Positions 17,130-25,767 of a DNA stretch of 64,000 bases are shown piece by piece; positions within the stretch are counted from its first letter, which is position 1, and the number at the start of each line of letters is the position of its first letter. The DNA lies in the NCBI GenBank assembly GCA_016710525.1, contig JADJVQ010000019.1:1-64000 (forward strand), read 5' to 3'. The DNA is from Burkholderiaceae bacterium (lineage in GTDB: Bacteria > Pseudomonadota > Gammaproteobacteria > Burkholderiales > Burkholderiaceae_E). The notes beneath the pieces are model-generated. The model did not search any database, was not told the origin of the DNA, and saw nothing but the letters and a program-made list of their open reading frames with translations. Position numbers and translations under genes: made by a program.

Positions 17130-18395
17130 TCAGTCGAGCATCGCCAGGGCTTTGGCAAAGAAGTCGGTGCTGCCGAAGTTGCCCGACTTCAGGGCCAGCG
17201 CCAGCGGCGACCCATCGGCCGCGCCGCCATCGGCGACCATCCAGGGCACTCCGGGGTCGATCTGCGGGCCGACCCGGAGCTGTTCGATGGCCAGCGCCTT
17301 GACCACGGCGCCGGAGGTTTCGCCGCCGGCCACCACCAGTTTGCGCACGCCGGATGCGACCAGGCCGCGCGCCACCTCGGCCAGGGCGTTCTCGACCAGC
17401 TCGCCGGCGGCCGTCACGCCCAGCTGGGCCTGCACGCGGGCCACGTCTTCAGGCGCGCTGGTGGCCGAGATCAGCACCGGCACGCCGGCCTGCGCGCGTG
17501 CCCAGTCCAGCGCCTGGCGCGCCACCGGCTGACCCGCGGCCAGCGCCAGCGGGTCGATGCGGAACACGGGGCGCGTGGCCGCCCAGTCGGCCACCTGGGC
17601 GTTGGTGGCCCGCGAGCAGCTGCCGGACAGGACCGCGGCCGGCCCGGCGATGGCCGGCATGCGTGCCGCCTGTCCGGGGTCGCCCAGCAGGCCCTGCGCC
17701 GCGAAGTTGGCGGGCAGCCCCAGCGCCACGCCGGAGCCGCCGGTGACCAGCGGCATGCCGGCACAGGCCGCGCCGATGTGCATCAGGTCGCGATTGTCCA
17801 CGGCGTCGACGATCGCCAGGCCCACGCCCTCGGCCCGCAGTGCGGCGAAGCGCTCGCGCAGGACATCGGCACCACGGGCCACCGTGTCGTAACGGGCCAG
17901 GCCCACCCGGCGCTTGGTCTGGCGCTGCAGCACACGGACCAGATTGGCATCCTTCATGGGCGTGAGCGGATGGTTCTCCATGCCCGATTCGTTGAGCAGG
18001 CCATCGCCCACGAACAGGTGGCCACGGAAGATGCTGCGGCCGTTTTCGGGGAAAGCCGGGCAGGCGATGCTGAAGTCCGAGCCCAGTGCGCTCAGCAGCG
18101 CATCGGCCACCGGGCCGATGTTGCCGGCGTCGGTGGAGTCGAAGGTGGAGCAGTACTTGAAGAAGAACTGGCGTGCGCCCTGCGCCTGCAGCCAGCGCAG
18201 CGCGGCCAGCGATTCTTCGATCGCCTGGGCGGCTGGTGTGGTGCGCGACTTCAACGACACGACCACCGCATCGGCGTCGGGCGCCGTGCCCTGCGGCACG
18301 CCAATCGTCTGAACCGTGCGCATGCCCCCGCGCACCAGCATGCCGGCCAGATCGGTGGCGCCGGTGAAATCGTCCGCGATGCAGCCCAGCAGCAT
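17130..18395 (-). CDS. otnK: 3-oxo-tetronate kinase (four-carbon acid sugar kinase family)
   Basis: A 421-residue four-carbon acid sugar kinase. The N-terminal domain begins LLGCIADDFTGATDLAGML and contains QFFFKYCSTFDSTDAGNIGP, the acid-sugar binding region. The C-terminal nucleotide-binding domain has VLSGSCSRATNAQV and LVVAGGETSGAVV. OtnK phosphorylates 3-oxo-tetronate with ATP, giving the substrate of OtnC. The adjacent ltnD, ending 3 bp upstream, supports the L-threonate assignment. Domain order and length match the family. Confidence 0.92.
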   Translation of the reverse strand: MLLGCIADDFTGATDLAGMLVRGGMRTVQTIGVPQGTAPDADAVVVSLKSRTTPAAQAIEESLAALRWLQAQGARQFFFKYCSTFDSTDAGNIGPVADALLSALGSDFSIACPAFPENGRSIFRGHLFVGDGLLNESGMENHPLTPMKDANLVRVLQRQTKRRVGLARYDTVARGADVLRERFAALRAEGVGLAIVDAVDNRDLMHIGAACAGMPLVTGGSGVALGLPANFAAQGLLGDPGQAARMPAIAGPAAVLSGSCSRATNAQVADWAATRPVFRIDPLALAAGQPVARQALDWARAQAGVPVLISATSAPEDVARVQAQLGVTAAGELVENALAEVARGLVASGVRKLVVAGGETSGAVVKALAIEQLRVGPQIDPGVPWMVADGGAADGSPLALALKSGNFGSTDFFAKALAMLD

Positions 18396-18397
18396 GA

Positions 18398-19339
18398 TCA
18401 GTCCTTCTTGGCCGGCAGTTCGATGCCGGTGAGCTTCTGGAACATCTTGATCACCGCCGAGTCGTCCTCACCGCCCAGGCCCGAGGCACTGGTGGCCAGG
18501 TACATCTGGTGCGCGGCCGAGGTGAGCGGCAGCGGGAAGGTCAGCTGGCGCGCCGAGTCGAGCACGATGCCCAGGTCCTTGACGAAGATGTTCACCGCCG
18601 ACAAGGGCTTGTAGTCGCCGGCCAGGATGTGCGGCACGCGGTTCTGGAACATCCAGCTGGCGCCCGCGCTGTTGGAGATGACTTCGTACAGCGCGTTGGG
18701 TTCGATGCCGGCGCGAATGCCCAGCGCCATCGCCTCGGTGGCGGCGGCGATGTGCACGCCGGCCAGCAGCTGGTTGATCATCTTCACTTTCGAGCCCATG
18801 CCCGGCGCATCGCCCAGGCGGTAGACCTTGGTGGCGATGGCGGCCAGCACGTCTTCTACCGTGGCGAAGGTTTCCGGGGCCCCGGAGGCCATGATGGTCA
18901 TCTCGCCGCTGGCCGCACGCACCGCCCCGCCGGATACCGGCGCATCGAGATGGCGCAACTGCATCGCCGACAGCCGCTCATTGAGTTTTTCGGCGAACTC
19001 GGGGGCGACGGTGCTCGACGCCAGCACGGTGGACCCGGGCTTGAGCGCGGCAGCGGCGCCGTGCTCGCCGAACAGCACGGTTTCGGTCTGCGCGGCATTG
19101 ACGACCAGCACGATCACCGCGTCCACGCGGGCCGCCAGCGCGGCGGGCGTGGCATGGGCGATGGCGCCTTCGCCGGCGATGCTCTGGCGCGCGGCTTCGC
19201 GCACATCGCAGGCGTGCACTTCGAAGCCCTTGCGCAGCAGGCTGCGGGCCACGCCCATGCCCATCGCGCCCAGGCCGATGACGCCGACAGCGCGTGGAGA
19301 GGATCGGGCGGGGGTGTTCGGGGCGGGGGTTTGGGTCAT
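18398..19339 (-). CDS. ltnD: L-threonate dehydrogenase (beta-hydroxyacid dehydrogenase family)
   Basis: A 313-residue NAD-dependent 3-hydroxyacid dehydrogenase. The Rossmann motif is VGVIGLGAMGMGVARSLL, the substrate-binding loop is DAPVSGGAVRAASG and the catalytic Lys is in GSKVKMINQLLAG. LtnD oxidises L-threonate to 2-oxo-tetronate, which would next need isomerisation by OtnI; no otnI is visible in the window. The start is ATG 19339 (MTQTPAPN); the longer upstream open frame is unlikely. It is the first gene of a compact ltnD-otnK-yfcF unit and divergent from an enoyl-CoA hydratase gene. Confidence 0.9.
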   Translation of the reverse strand: MTQTPAPNTPARSSPRAVGVIGLGAMGMGVARSLLRKGFEVHACDVREAARQSIAGEGAIAHATPAALAARVDAVIVLVVNAAQTETVLFGEHGAAAALKPGSTVLASSTVAPEFAEKLNERLSAMQLRHLDAPVSGGAVRAASGEMTIMASGAPETFATVEDVLAAIATKVYRLGDAPGMGSKVKMINQLLAGVHIAAATEAMALGIRAGIEPNALYEVISNSAGASWMFQNRVPHILAGDYKPLSAVNIFVKDLGIVLDSARQLTFPLPLTSAAHQMYLATSASGLGGEDDSAVIKMFQKLTGIELPAKKD

Positions 19340-19580
19340 GGGCACTCCAGGCGGACGGTGGCGGGCGCTCGATGCCGGCGGCTGGCGGCGTCCGAAAACC
19401 CGATGATAAGTGACGCGGCGTGGCACGTGCTTTCGGGGGGCGCGGTCCTGCGATTGACTTGGCGCGAGGGTGCGCCGAATACTGCACCAGCCCCCGATGG
19501 CAGCGCCCGCCAGTGGGTCTCCCAATGTCCTGCGCCGAACACTTTCCGATCCCACCAACCGACCACATCCGGAGATCCCG

Positions 19581-20453
19581 ATGAAGACAGGCCCGCACAC
19601 CGGTTACGACGTCTCGCTGCTGGACCCTGGCATCGCGCTGATCCAGTTCAACCGGCCCGAGCGCATGAACGGCATGAGCACCGCGATCAAGCGCAGCCTG
19701 ATCGAGACGCTGACCCAGGCACAGATGGACGACCGCGTGCGGGTGGTGGTGTTCACCGGGACCGGCCGAGCCTTTTGCGCCGGCGACGACCTGAAGGGTT
19801 ATCGCGACGGGACGGGAGACGAGAAGATGCTGGTGCCGCCGATCCCGGGCGGCCACGACACCGACATCGGCACCTACGACGCGCTGCGCGTCATCTCGCA
19901 GAAGCTGAACAGCACTATCCGGGACCTCTCCAAGCTGACCATCGCCGCCGTCAACGGCCTCGCGCTGCAGTCGGGTTTTTCGATGGCGCTGGCCTGCGAC
20001 TTCCGGCTGGCCGCGCGCTCGGCCCGGCTGGGCAGCGCCACGCTGCGCTTCGGGCTGCTGCCCGACGAAGGCGGACAGTACCTGCTGGTGCAGCTGATGG
20101 GCGTGGCGCGCACGATGGACTTCCTGATGCGCAAGCGCATCGTCGAGGCCGATCAGGCGCTGGCCCTGGGTCTGGTCCATGAGGTGCATGAGGACGATGC
20201 GCTGACCGATGCGGCGATGACCCTGGCGCGCGAACTGGCCGAAGGCCCGCAGGTTTCGATGCGGCTGCTCAAGCGCTCGATCTACAACGCGTCGGAGCTG
20301 TCGTGGGCTCAGTCGCTGGACGAGATCGCGGCCAAGACGGCGATCAGCGATCACCATGCGGATGCCCGCGAAGGGGTGGCGTCGTTCCGCGAAAAGCGCC
20401 CGGCGCGATTCAATGCCTGGCTGGCGCCCAAGGCGTCGGCGCAGGACAAGTAA
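19581..20453 (+). CDS. Enoyl-CoA hydratase/isomerase family protein
   Basis: A 290-residue crotonase-fold enzyme. It has FNRPERMNGMSTAI, the oxyanion-hole segments AFCAGDDLKGY and NGLALQSGFSMALA, and the active-site stretch RFGLLPDEGGQYLLVQ with a catalytic-type Glu. The C-terminus ends FREKRPARFNAWL. The ATG at 19581 has GGAG at a good distance. Its neighbours are ltnD (divergent) and a DHA2 exporter (convergent), so the pathway is unclear; the sequence differs from the other four crotonase-fold proteins in the window. Confidence 0.9.
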   Translation: MKTGPHTGYDVSLLDPGIALIQFNRPERMNGMSTAIKRSLIETLTQAQMDDRVRVVVFTGTGRAFCAGDDLKGYRDGTGDEKMLVPPIPGGHDTDIGTYDALRVISQKLNSTIRDLSKLTIAAVNGLALQSGFSMALACDFRLAARSARLGSATLRFGLLPDEGGQYLLVQLMGVARTMDFLMRKRIVEADQALALGLVHEVHEDDALTDAAMTLARELAEGPQVSMRLLKRSIYNASELSWAQSLDEIAAKTAISDHHADAREGVASFREKRPARFNAWLAPKASAQDK

Positions 20454-20506
20454 AGCGCGAGGGGATAAAGGCGCATCGCGATCCGGACCGCTCAGTGCCC
20501 GGCCCA

Positions 20507-21952
20507 TCAATGCCCGCGTCGCGTCGATAGCCCGGCCGGCAGCCGCGAGCCCAGCAGGATCACCAGCAGCGACATCGCCGAGGCCGTGGCGAACGCCAGC
20601 CTGAAGCCCTGAACCAGTTGCGGGGACGGCGCCGCGCCGCGTGCGCCATCGGCCAGCAGGGCCGACAGCGCGGCACCGCCACCGGACCCGCTGGCCGCGC
20701 CCACCACGGCGAACAGGATCGAGCTCAGCACGGCGATGCCGATCGCGCCGCCCAGCGTGCGGCACAGGGCGACGGTGGCGGTCACCACGCCCACTTCGCG
20801 CGGTGCGACAGCGGTCTGGGCGGCGACCAGGCAGGGCGCCATGCTCAATCCGAGGCCCAGCCCGAGCGTGAGCAGCCCCAGGAACTGCGCCACACCGGTC
20901 AGCATGGGATCGAGGGCGAACACCGCGCCGCCCAGCGCTGCCAGCAGCCCTGCGGCCATCACCGGCGGCTTGACGCTGCCCGAGGCCCACAGCCAGCGCC
21001 CGCCGGCGAAGGAGCCGCAAGGGATGCCCAGCGTGAGCGGCAGCATGCGCAGCGCGACGTCGTTGGGCCCGGCGCCGGTGAGGCTTTGCATGGCCATCGG
21101 CAGCATCACGGTGCTGCCGATCAGCACGAAGAACTGCAGCGCCAGGATCAGGCAGCACAGCACCACGGTGCGATCGCGCATGTGAGAAGGCTGCAGCAGC
21201 GGCTCGCTGGCCCGCTGTTCCTGCCTGGCAGTCAGATAGCCCAGCACGGCGGCGCCACCGAACAGCAGCGCGGTCGGCCATTCGGTCAGGCCATGGCCCT
21301 GGCCCAGCCGGGTCAGGCCGATCATCAGCGACGACAGAGTTGCCGCGAGCAGCAGCGCGCCCAGGTAATCGATCCGGTGCTGGCGCTGGGCGCCGCCGCG
21401 GCCCTGCAGCACCTTGCGGGCGGTGATCAGCGCGACGGCCCCCAGCGGCAGATTGAGCCAGAACACGGCGCGCCATGACAGGTAGAACGTGAGGTATCCG
21501 CCCAGGATGGGTCCGGCCACCGCCGCGAACGCATACACGCCGGACAGGTAGCCCTGGAAGCGGCCGCGTTCGGGGCCGGGCGCGATGTCGGCCACCACCG
21601 ACTGCACCAGCACCAGCAAGCCGCCGCTGCCCAGTCCCTGCAGCACCCGCGCGGCGATCAGTTGCGGCATGGTCTGGGCCAGCGCGCACAGGATAGAGGC
21701 GGCACAGCTCAGCACGATCGCGATCGACAACAGGCGCCGGCGTCCATAGACGTCGGACAGCTTGCCGTAGATGGGTGTGGCCACGGTGGAGGCGACCAGG
21801 AATCCCGACACGACCCAGGGCGTCAGGGAAAAGCCATCGAGCTCGCGCCCGATCGACACCAGCGCCACCGAAACCAGGGTCTGGTCGAGCGCGCCCAGCA
21901 GCATCGCCAGCAGCAGGCCGAGCACGACCCGCAGTGCGGCCTGCGAGGACAT
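20507..21952 (-). CDS. MFS transporter, DHA2 (14-TMS drug:H+ antiporter) family
   Basis: A protein of about 481 residues and roughly 14 transmembrane segments. The MFS motifs include LGALDQTLVSVALVSIG in TM1, the loop motif GKLSDVYGRRRLL between TM2 and TM3, ARVLQGLGSGGL, and antiporter motif C in GPILGGYL. It would export toxic compounds or catabolic by-products. ATG 21952 is preferred; a TTG at 21985 would extend it. A perfect minus-strand TATAAT lies at 21998-21993, about 40 bp upstream of the ATG, but no matching -35 box is seen. It is convergent with the upstream crotonase gene. Confidence 0.9.
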   Translation of the reverse strand: MSSQAALRVVLGLLLAMLLGALDQTLVSVALVSIGRELDGFSLTPWVVSGFLVASTVATPIYGKLSDVYGRRRLLSIAIVLSCAASILCALAQTMPQLIAARVLQGLGSGGLLVLVQSVVADIAPGPERGRFQGYLSGVYAFAAVAGPILGGYLTFYLSWRAVFWLNLPLGAVALITARKVLQGRGGAQRQHRIDYLGALLLAATLSSLMIGLTRLGQGHGLTEWPTALLFGGAAVLGYLTARQEQRASEPLLQPSHMRDRTVVLCCLILALQFFVLIGSTVMLPMAMQSLTGAGPNDVALRMLPLTLGIPCGSFAGGRWLWASGSVKPPVMAAGLLAALGGAVFALDPMLTGVAQFLGLLTLGLGLGLSMAPCLVAAQTAVAPREVGVVTATVALCRTLGGAIGIAVLSSILFAVVGAASGSGGGAALSALLADGARGAAPSPQLVQGFRLAFATASAMSLLVILLGSRLPAGLSTRRGH

Positions 21953-22000
21953 CGAAGAGGAGGGGAGTGGAGCAGGGGCGGTCAAGCCGCGGATTATAGG

Positions 22001-22020
22001 CGGGCGCCCCGGGGCGCCCG
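22001..22020. terminator. Perfect 20-bp GC palindrome followed by TTT, terminator or operator
   Basis: The half-site is CGGGCGCCCC followed by its exact complement, with TTT after it on the plus strand. It lies between the 3' end of the Rieske gene and the DHA2 promoter region, directly beside the minus-strand TATAAT. The U-tract is short and on the wrong strand for the Rieske operon, so a terminator role is not secure. Confidence 0.35.
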
Positions 22021-22066
22021 TTTCAGTCTCGTGAGGCGTTCGGCAGGGATGCGCCGAGGTTTATGA

Positions 22067-23386
22067 TCATTCGTCGTCGGGCAGATTCATCCAATACCGC
22101 CAGGCGGAATACTGGTTGCGCATCAGCGCCTCGTCGGTACCGCTGATGTCGCGGCCATCGGGACCGGGGCCATCGGCAGCCTCGGTACCGGGCCAGCCGC
22201 GCTGCAGGCTCACCCATTCGTTGCCATCGGCGGCCAGTGCGCGCTGCGCGCTTTCCCACAGATGGATGTCGTCATGGGCCACCACCGACATCGGCGAAAA
22301 CACCAGCCGGTTGTAGGTGGTGCCGCGCCGATGCAGCGTCGCCGGTCCATCGGCAGGCGCCAGCGCCCAGACCTCGAGCAGCGTCTGGTCGGCGGCCAGC
22401 GGGCGCAGCACCCGGATGGTCAGCGGCGAAGCCTTCATCGCGGCGCCGGGATAGAAGATCACGTTTTGCGGCGTGAAGGCCAGCACCTGCGCGGCGCGCT
22501 CGGGCCCGTGCGCCTGCGCCAGGGCCTCGGAGTAGTCGCCCAGGTCGCCATAGGCCGAGTGGATGCTGGCCTGCGTGCCCAGGATGCTGTGCCCGCCCGG
22601 CAGCACACGCCCGCCCATGCGTTCGAAGAACGCGTGACCATTGGCGAACGGCAGCAGCTGTTCGATCGCCATCGGCTTGGGTGTCTGCGGGGCTTGCTCG
22701 CCCCACACGGACTCGGCCGCGCCGGCCGCCGACGCATGGGCGGTCAGCACGTGCAGCGTGTCGTTGATGTTCTCGAGGTACAGCTTCCAGTTGCAGCGCA
22801 GCTTCATGCGCAGGCACGGGCCGTTCACCTGCAGGCGTCCCGAAGGGGATCGGTCGGCGATCAGGTCGATCACGGCCAGCAGTGGCGCCATCTGGTCTTC
22901 GAACGCCGGGCCGCGGGCCGACACGCGCACGAAGACGAATCCACGATAGGCCGCGGTGGCCACCGGCGTGAGACCCCGCGAGGCCTCGCACGAGTCGAAG
23001 GCGGCGCGAGCGTAGTCGTCCTTGTTGGGCACGCCGATCAGGCTGCCGTCCAGCCGGTAGCTCCAGCCATGGTAGGGGCAGCGCAGCGTGCGCCCGGCGC
23101 ATCCCTGCCGATCGGTGACCAGCGTGGAGCCCTTGTGGGCGCAGCGGTTGAGCACCGCGCCCAGCGAGCCGTCGGCCCGGCGCAGCAGCAGCACCGGCTG
23201 GCCGGCGATGTCGGCGGACAGGTAGTCGCCGGGCTGGGGCAGCTGGCTCTCGTGGCCGATGTATTGCCAGGTCCGGCCGAACAGCCGCCGACGCTCCAGG
23301 GCGAAGAGCGTGTCGTCCAGGTACAGCGAGCGATGCACCCGCTTGCCATCGAACAGCTGGTCGAGCGACAGCGCGCCGTTGGTCAT
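22067..23386 (-). CDS. Rieske non-heme iron oxygenase, alpha (large) subunit
   Basis: A 439-residue aromatic ring-hydroxylating oxygenase alpha subunit. The [2Fe-2S] Rieske motif is CAHKG (C-x-H) and RCPYHGWSYRLDG (C-x2-H) at about residues 86-110. The mononuclear iron ligands are in NINDTLHVLTAH. It is clearly paralogous to the alpha subunit at 51204-52565 (shared YIGHESQL.PGDY, NRCAHKG, KPMAIEQ.LPFA, ISGT...MRNQ), but no beta subunit gene adjoins it. It overlaps the V4R gene by 4 bp (ATGA) and is the last gene of the TRAP operon, so it probably oxygenates the compound that transporter imports. Confidence 0.92.
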   Translation of the reverse strand: MTNGALSLDQLFDGKRVHRSLYLDDTLFALERRRLFGRTWQYIGHESQLPQPGDYLSADIAGQPVLLLRRADGSLGAVLNRCAHKGSTLVTDRQGCAGRTLRCPYHGWSYRLDGSLIGVPNKDDYARAAFDSCEASRGLTPVATAAYRGFVFVRVSARGPAFEDQMAPLLAVIDLIADRSPSGRLQVNGPCLRMKLRCNWKLYLENINDTLHVLTAHASAAGAAESVWGEQAPQTPKPMAIEQLLPFANGHAFFERMGGRVLPGGHSILGTQASIHSAYGDLGDYSEALAQAHGPERAAQVLAFTPQNVIFYPGAAMKASPLTIRVLRPLAADQTLLEVWALAPADGPATLHRRGTTYNRLVFSPMSVVAHDDIHLWESAQRALAADGNEWVSLQRGWPGTEAADGPGPDGRDISGTDEALMRNQYSAWRYWMNLPDDE

Positions 23387-23919
23387 CGGTGGCGACTCGG
23401 GGAGGAGGGGGTCAGAGGCACGACTTCGAAGCGGCAGGCTTGACCGCCGTCGCGCGCCACGCAGCCGGATTCGACGCAGCGGACCGGCACGCCGAAGCAG
23501 GCCTGGCCGAGCGCGCTGAGCATGCCCGCGATCGGGGCGCAGACGGGCTGCTCGGCACGCTGGTCCTCGAAGGCCTGCACGAAGGGACTGTTGCTCACCG
23601 TGAGCGCGAGGCCGGGCGAGTGGGCGGGGCGCTCGAAGCGCCAGACACCCCAGCCGAGGTCCGCCGCGGCCGAGGGCATCGTCGCCAGCAGCGCGGCGGT
23701 ATTCCCGCCCAGGGCGTCCAGGTAGGCGCTGACGCTGTCGGCACCATGCAGCGCGACCGACCGAGCGAACGCGTCAAGCACGGCGCCGCGATGCTCCGGG
23801 GCCACCAGGGCCAGCGCGCCCGAGAACACATCGGCGCGCATCAGCAGGTAGCGGCGCGGGCCGTCGCGCACCTCGCCGGCATCGGGGTCGTGAACCAGTC
23901 GGTCAGCCAGGTCGCCCAT
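23383..23919 (-). CDS. V4R (4-vinyl reductase) domain protein
   Basis: A 178-residue stand-alone V4R-domain protein. The signature is at the C-terminus: FGVPVRCVESGCVARDGGQACRFEV, with three Cys. A central LTVSNSPFVQAFEDQR is also typical. V4R domains bind small hydrophobic ligands and are found in BchJ and in aromatic-responsive activators such as XylR. Here it is co-translated with a Rieske oxygenase alpha subunit (ATGA overlap) and follows dctM by 15 bp. It could be a ligand carrier, assembly factor or sensor. Cys and His could instead bind a metal. No enzymatic function is assigned. Confidence 0.8.
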   Translation of the reverse strand: MGDLADRLVHDPDAGEVRDGPRRYLLMRADVFSGALALVAPEHRGAVLDAFARSVALHGADSVSAYLDALGGNTAALLATMPSAAADLGWGVWRFERPAHSPGLALTVSNSPFVQAFEDQRAEQPVCAPIAGMLSALGQACFGVPVRCVESGCVARDGGQACRFEVVPLTPSSPSRHR

Positions 23920-23934
23920 GCTCGAGGCCGCGCG

Positions 23935-25254
23935 CTACTTCGACAGCAGCAGTTTGGGCAGCCAGGTGGCCAGCCCGGGCATCAGCATCACCGCGATCAG
24001 CATCATCAGCCCGAACACCACGTAGGGTGTGACCGCCGAGAAGATCTGCTGGGTCGAGATGGACTTGGGCGCGACGCTGCGCATCGTGAACAGCAGCATG
24101 CCGAAGGGCGGCGTGAGCAGGCCCAGCTGCATGCAGATCAGGAACATCACGCCGAACCACAGCGGGTCCCAGTGGAAGTGCTGCACCAGCGGCATGAAGA
24201 AGGGCAGGGTGATCAGCATCATGCTGACCTGGTCGATGAAGCAGCCCAGCACCAGCAGGATCAGCAGCATGCCGATCAGCACCGACCACTGCGACAGTTC
24301 GCCGCCCTGCACCAGCGCCACCAGGCCGTTGGTGGCGCCCGAAAACGCCAGGATCTGCGAGAACGTGGTGGCCCCGATGATGATGAACAGGATGATGCCC
24401 GAGATGGCCGCCGTGCCCATCAGGGCCTTGAGCAGGTTGTCCCAGGTCAGCGAGCGGTAGGCGAAAGCCACCAGGATGGTCGCCAGCGCGCCGATGGCGG
24501 CGGACTCGGTGGGCGTGGCCCATCCCGCGGTCATGGCGGCGATCACCACCACGAAGATCAGCACCAGCGGCGTGACGTACACCACCAGCGGACGCCAGCG
24601 CGCCCAGCCATGCACCGGCACATGGTCGAAGGTGGGCGCCAGCGACGGATCGAGCTTGCAGCGGATCACGATGTAGCCAACGAACACCACCGACAGCAGC
24701 ATGCCGGGCACCACACCGGCCACCAGCAGGCCTGAAATGGAGATGCCGGCGAGGCTGCCCAGCAGCACGGTCAGCGCCGAGGGCGGCACCAGCATGTCGA
24801 CCCCGCCGATCGCCATGATCGGTCCCATCGCCATCGACGGCTTGTAGCCCCGGCGCAGCATTTCGGGCAGCAGCAGGCTGCCCAGCAGCGCGGTGGTGGC
24901 GACCGTGCTTCCCGAGATGGCGGAGAACACCGTGCCCGCGACCACCGCGATCACCGACAGGCGGCCCGGCATCTTGTAGATGAGATTGTCGAACGCGTCG
25001 ATCGCGCGCATCGCCACGCCGGTGTGGAACAGCACTTCGCCCATCAGCACGAAGAACGGGATGGGCGTCAGGGAAAAATTGGTGATCGAGGCCACGCCGT
25101 TGCGCACCACCTGCATCAGCCCGGATTCGCCACCCATCAGGATGACCGCGCCCACCAGGTTGATGCCCAGGAATGCGAAGCCCGCCGGCAGGCCGGCCAG
25201 CAGCAGCACCGACAGGATGCCGAACAGCACCAGCAGGGTTTCCCACCACAGCAT
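23935..25254 (-). CDS. dctM: TRAP transporter large permease subunit (DctM type)
   Basis: A protein of about 439 residues with some 12 hydrophobic segments, of the DctM family. It starts LWWETLLVLFGILSVLLLAG and contains PIPFFVLMGEVLFHTGVA, SGSTVATTALLGSLLLPEM, PPSALTVLLGSLAGIS and the C-terminal LLTPPFGMLLFTMRSV. It forms the sodium-driven translocation channel together with DctQ. ATG 25254 was chosen. A GTG at 25260 overlapping the dctQ stop is possible. It is third in the order dctP-dctQ-dctM-V4R-Rieske. Confidence 0.95.
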   Translation of the reverse strand: MLWWETLLVLFGILSVLLLAGLPAGFAFLGINLVGAVILMGGESGLMQVVRNGVASITNFSLTPIPFFVLMGEVLFHTGVAMRAIDAFDNLIYKMPGRLSVIAVVAGTVFSAISGSTVATTALLGSLLLPEMLRRGYKPSMAMGPIMAIGGVDMLVPPSALTVLLGSLAGISISGLLVAGVVPGMLLSVVFVGYIVIRCKLDPSLAPTFDHVPVHGWARWRPLVVYVTPLVLIFVVVIAAMTAGWATPTESAAIGALATILVAFAYRSLTWDNLLKALMGTAAISGIILFIIIGATTFSQILAFSGATNGLVALVQGGELSQWSVLIGMLLILLVLGCFIDQVSMMLITLPFFMPLVQHFHWDPLWFGVMFLICMQLGLLTPPFGMLLFTMRSVAPKSISTQQIFSAVTPYVVFGLMMLIAVMLMPGLATWLPKLLLSK

Positions 25255-25256
25255 GG

Positions 25257-25754
25257 TCACTCTCCGGCGACGGCGTCGAGCGGGTTGACCGGCAGGTGGG
25301 CATCCGGATTTTGCAGCTTGCGCACGCACACCACCGCCATCAGGCCGAAGCCCACCGGCACGGGCACGAACAGCCACCACTCCGGAAAGACGAGGCTCTT
25401 CAAGACCACGCCGCCCACCTGCACCGCGTCCAGGATCACGCGCACCGAGTACCAGCAGATGATCAGGCAGATGACCAGGCCGATCGCGGCGGCCAGCCGG
25501 TCGACGCGGCGCATCGCGTGCGCCGAGAGCTTCGCCTGGAGCAGGTCCAGGCGCACATGCTCGTTGCGGTAGAGCAGCCAGGGCGCCGTCAGCAGCGTGG
25601 CCACCGGCAGCGAGTACTCGGTGACCTCGACGATCCAGGGCAGGCTCATGCCGCCCATGTTGCGGCTGATCACGTCGAAGCAGACCATCAGCAGGATGGC
25701 GCCCATGATCAGCGCCGAAGCCACCGCGCAGCCGTGGATGACACGCGCGAGCAT
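25257..25754 (-). CDS. dctQ: TRAP transporter small permease subunit (DctQ type)
   Basis: A 165-residue, four-helix membrane protein of the DctQ family, with the conserved TM2/linker pattern MSLPWIVEVTEYSLPVATLL and a loop YRNEHVRLDLLQAKLS. It connects the periplasmic receptor with DctM. It lies 13 bp downstream of dctP and abuts dctM. Part of the operon that ends with the Rieske oxygenase. Confidence 0.93.
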   Translation of the reverse strand: MLARVIHGCAVASALIMGAILLMVCFDVISRNMGGMSLPWIVEVTEYSLPVATLLTAPWLLYRNEHVRLDLLQAKLSAHAMRRVDRLAAAIGLVICLIICWYSVRVILDAVQVGGVVLKSLVFPEWWLFVPVPVGFGLMAVVCVRKLQNPDAHLPVNPLDAVAGE

Positions 25755-25767
25755 CAGGCGTATCCGG

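Noticed and set aside
18978..21689. Minus-strand open frame of about 900 codons through ltnD, the crotonase gene and the DHA2 gene
   Set aside because: It joins pieces out of frame with three real genes on both strands and has no family similarity of its own.
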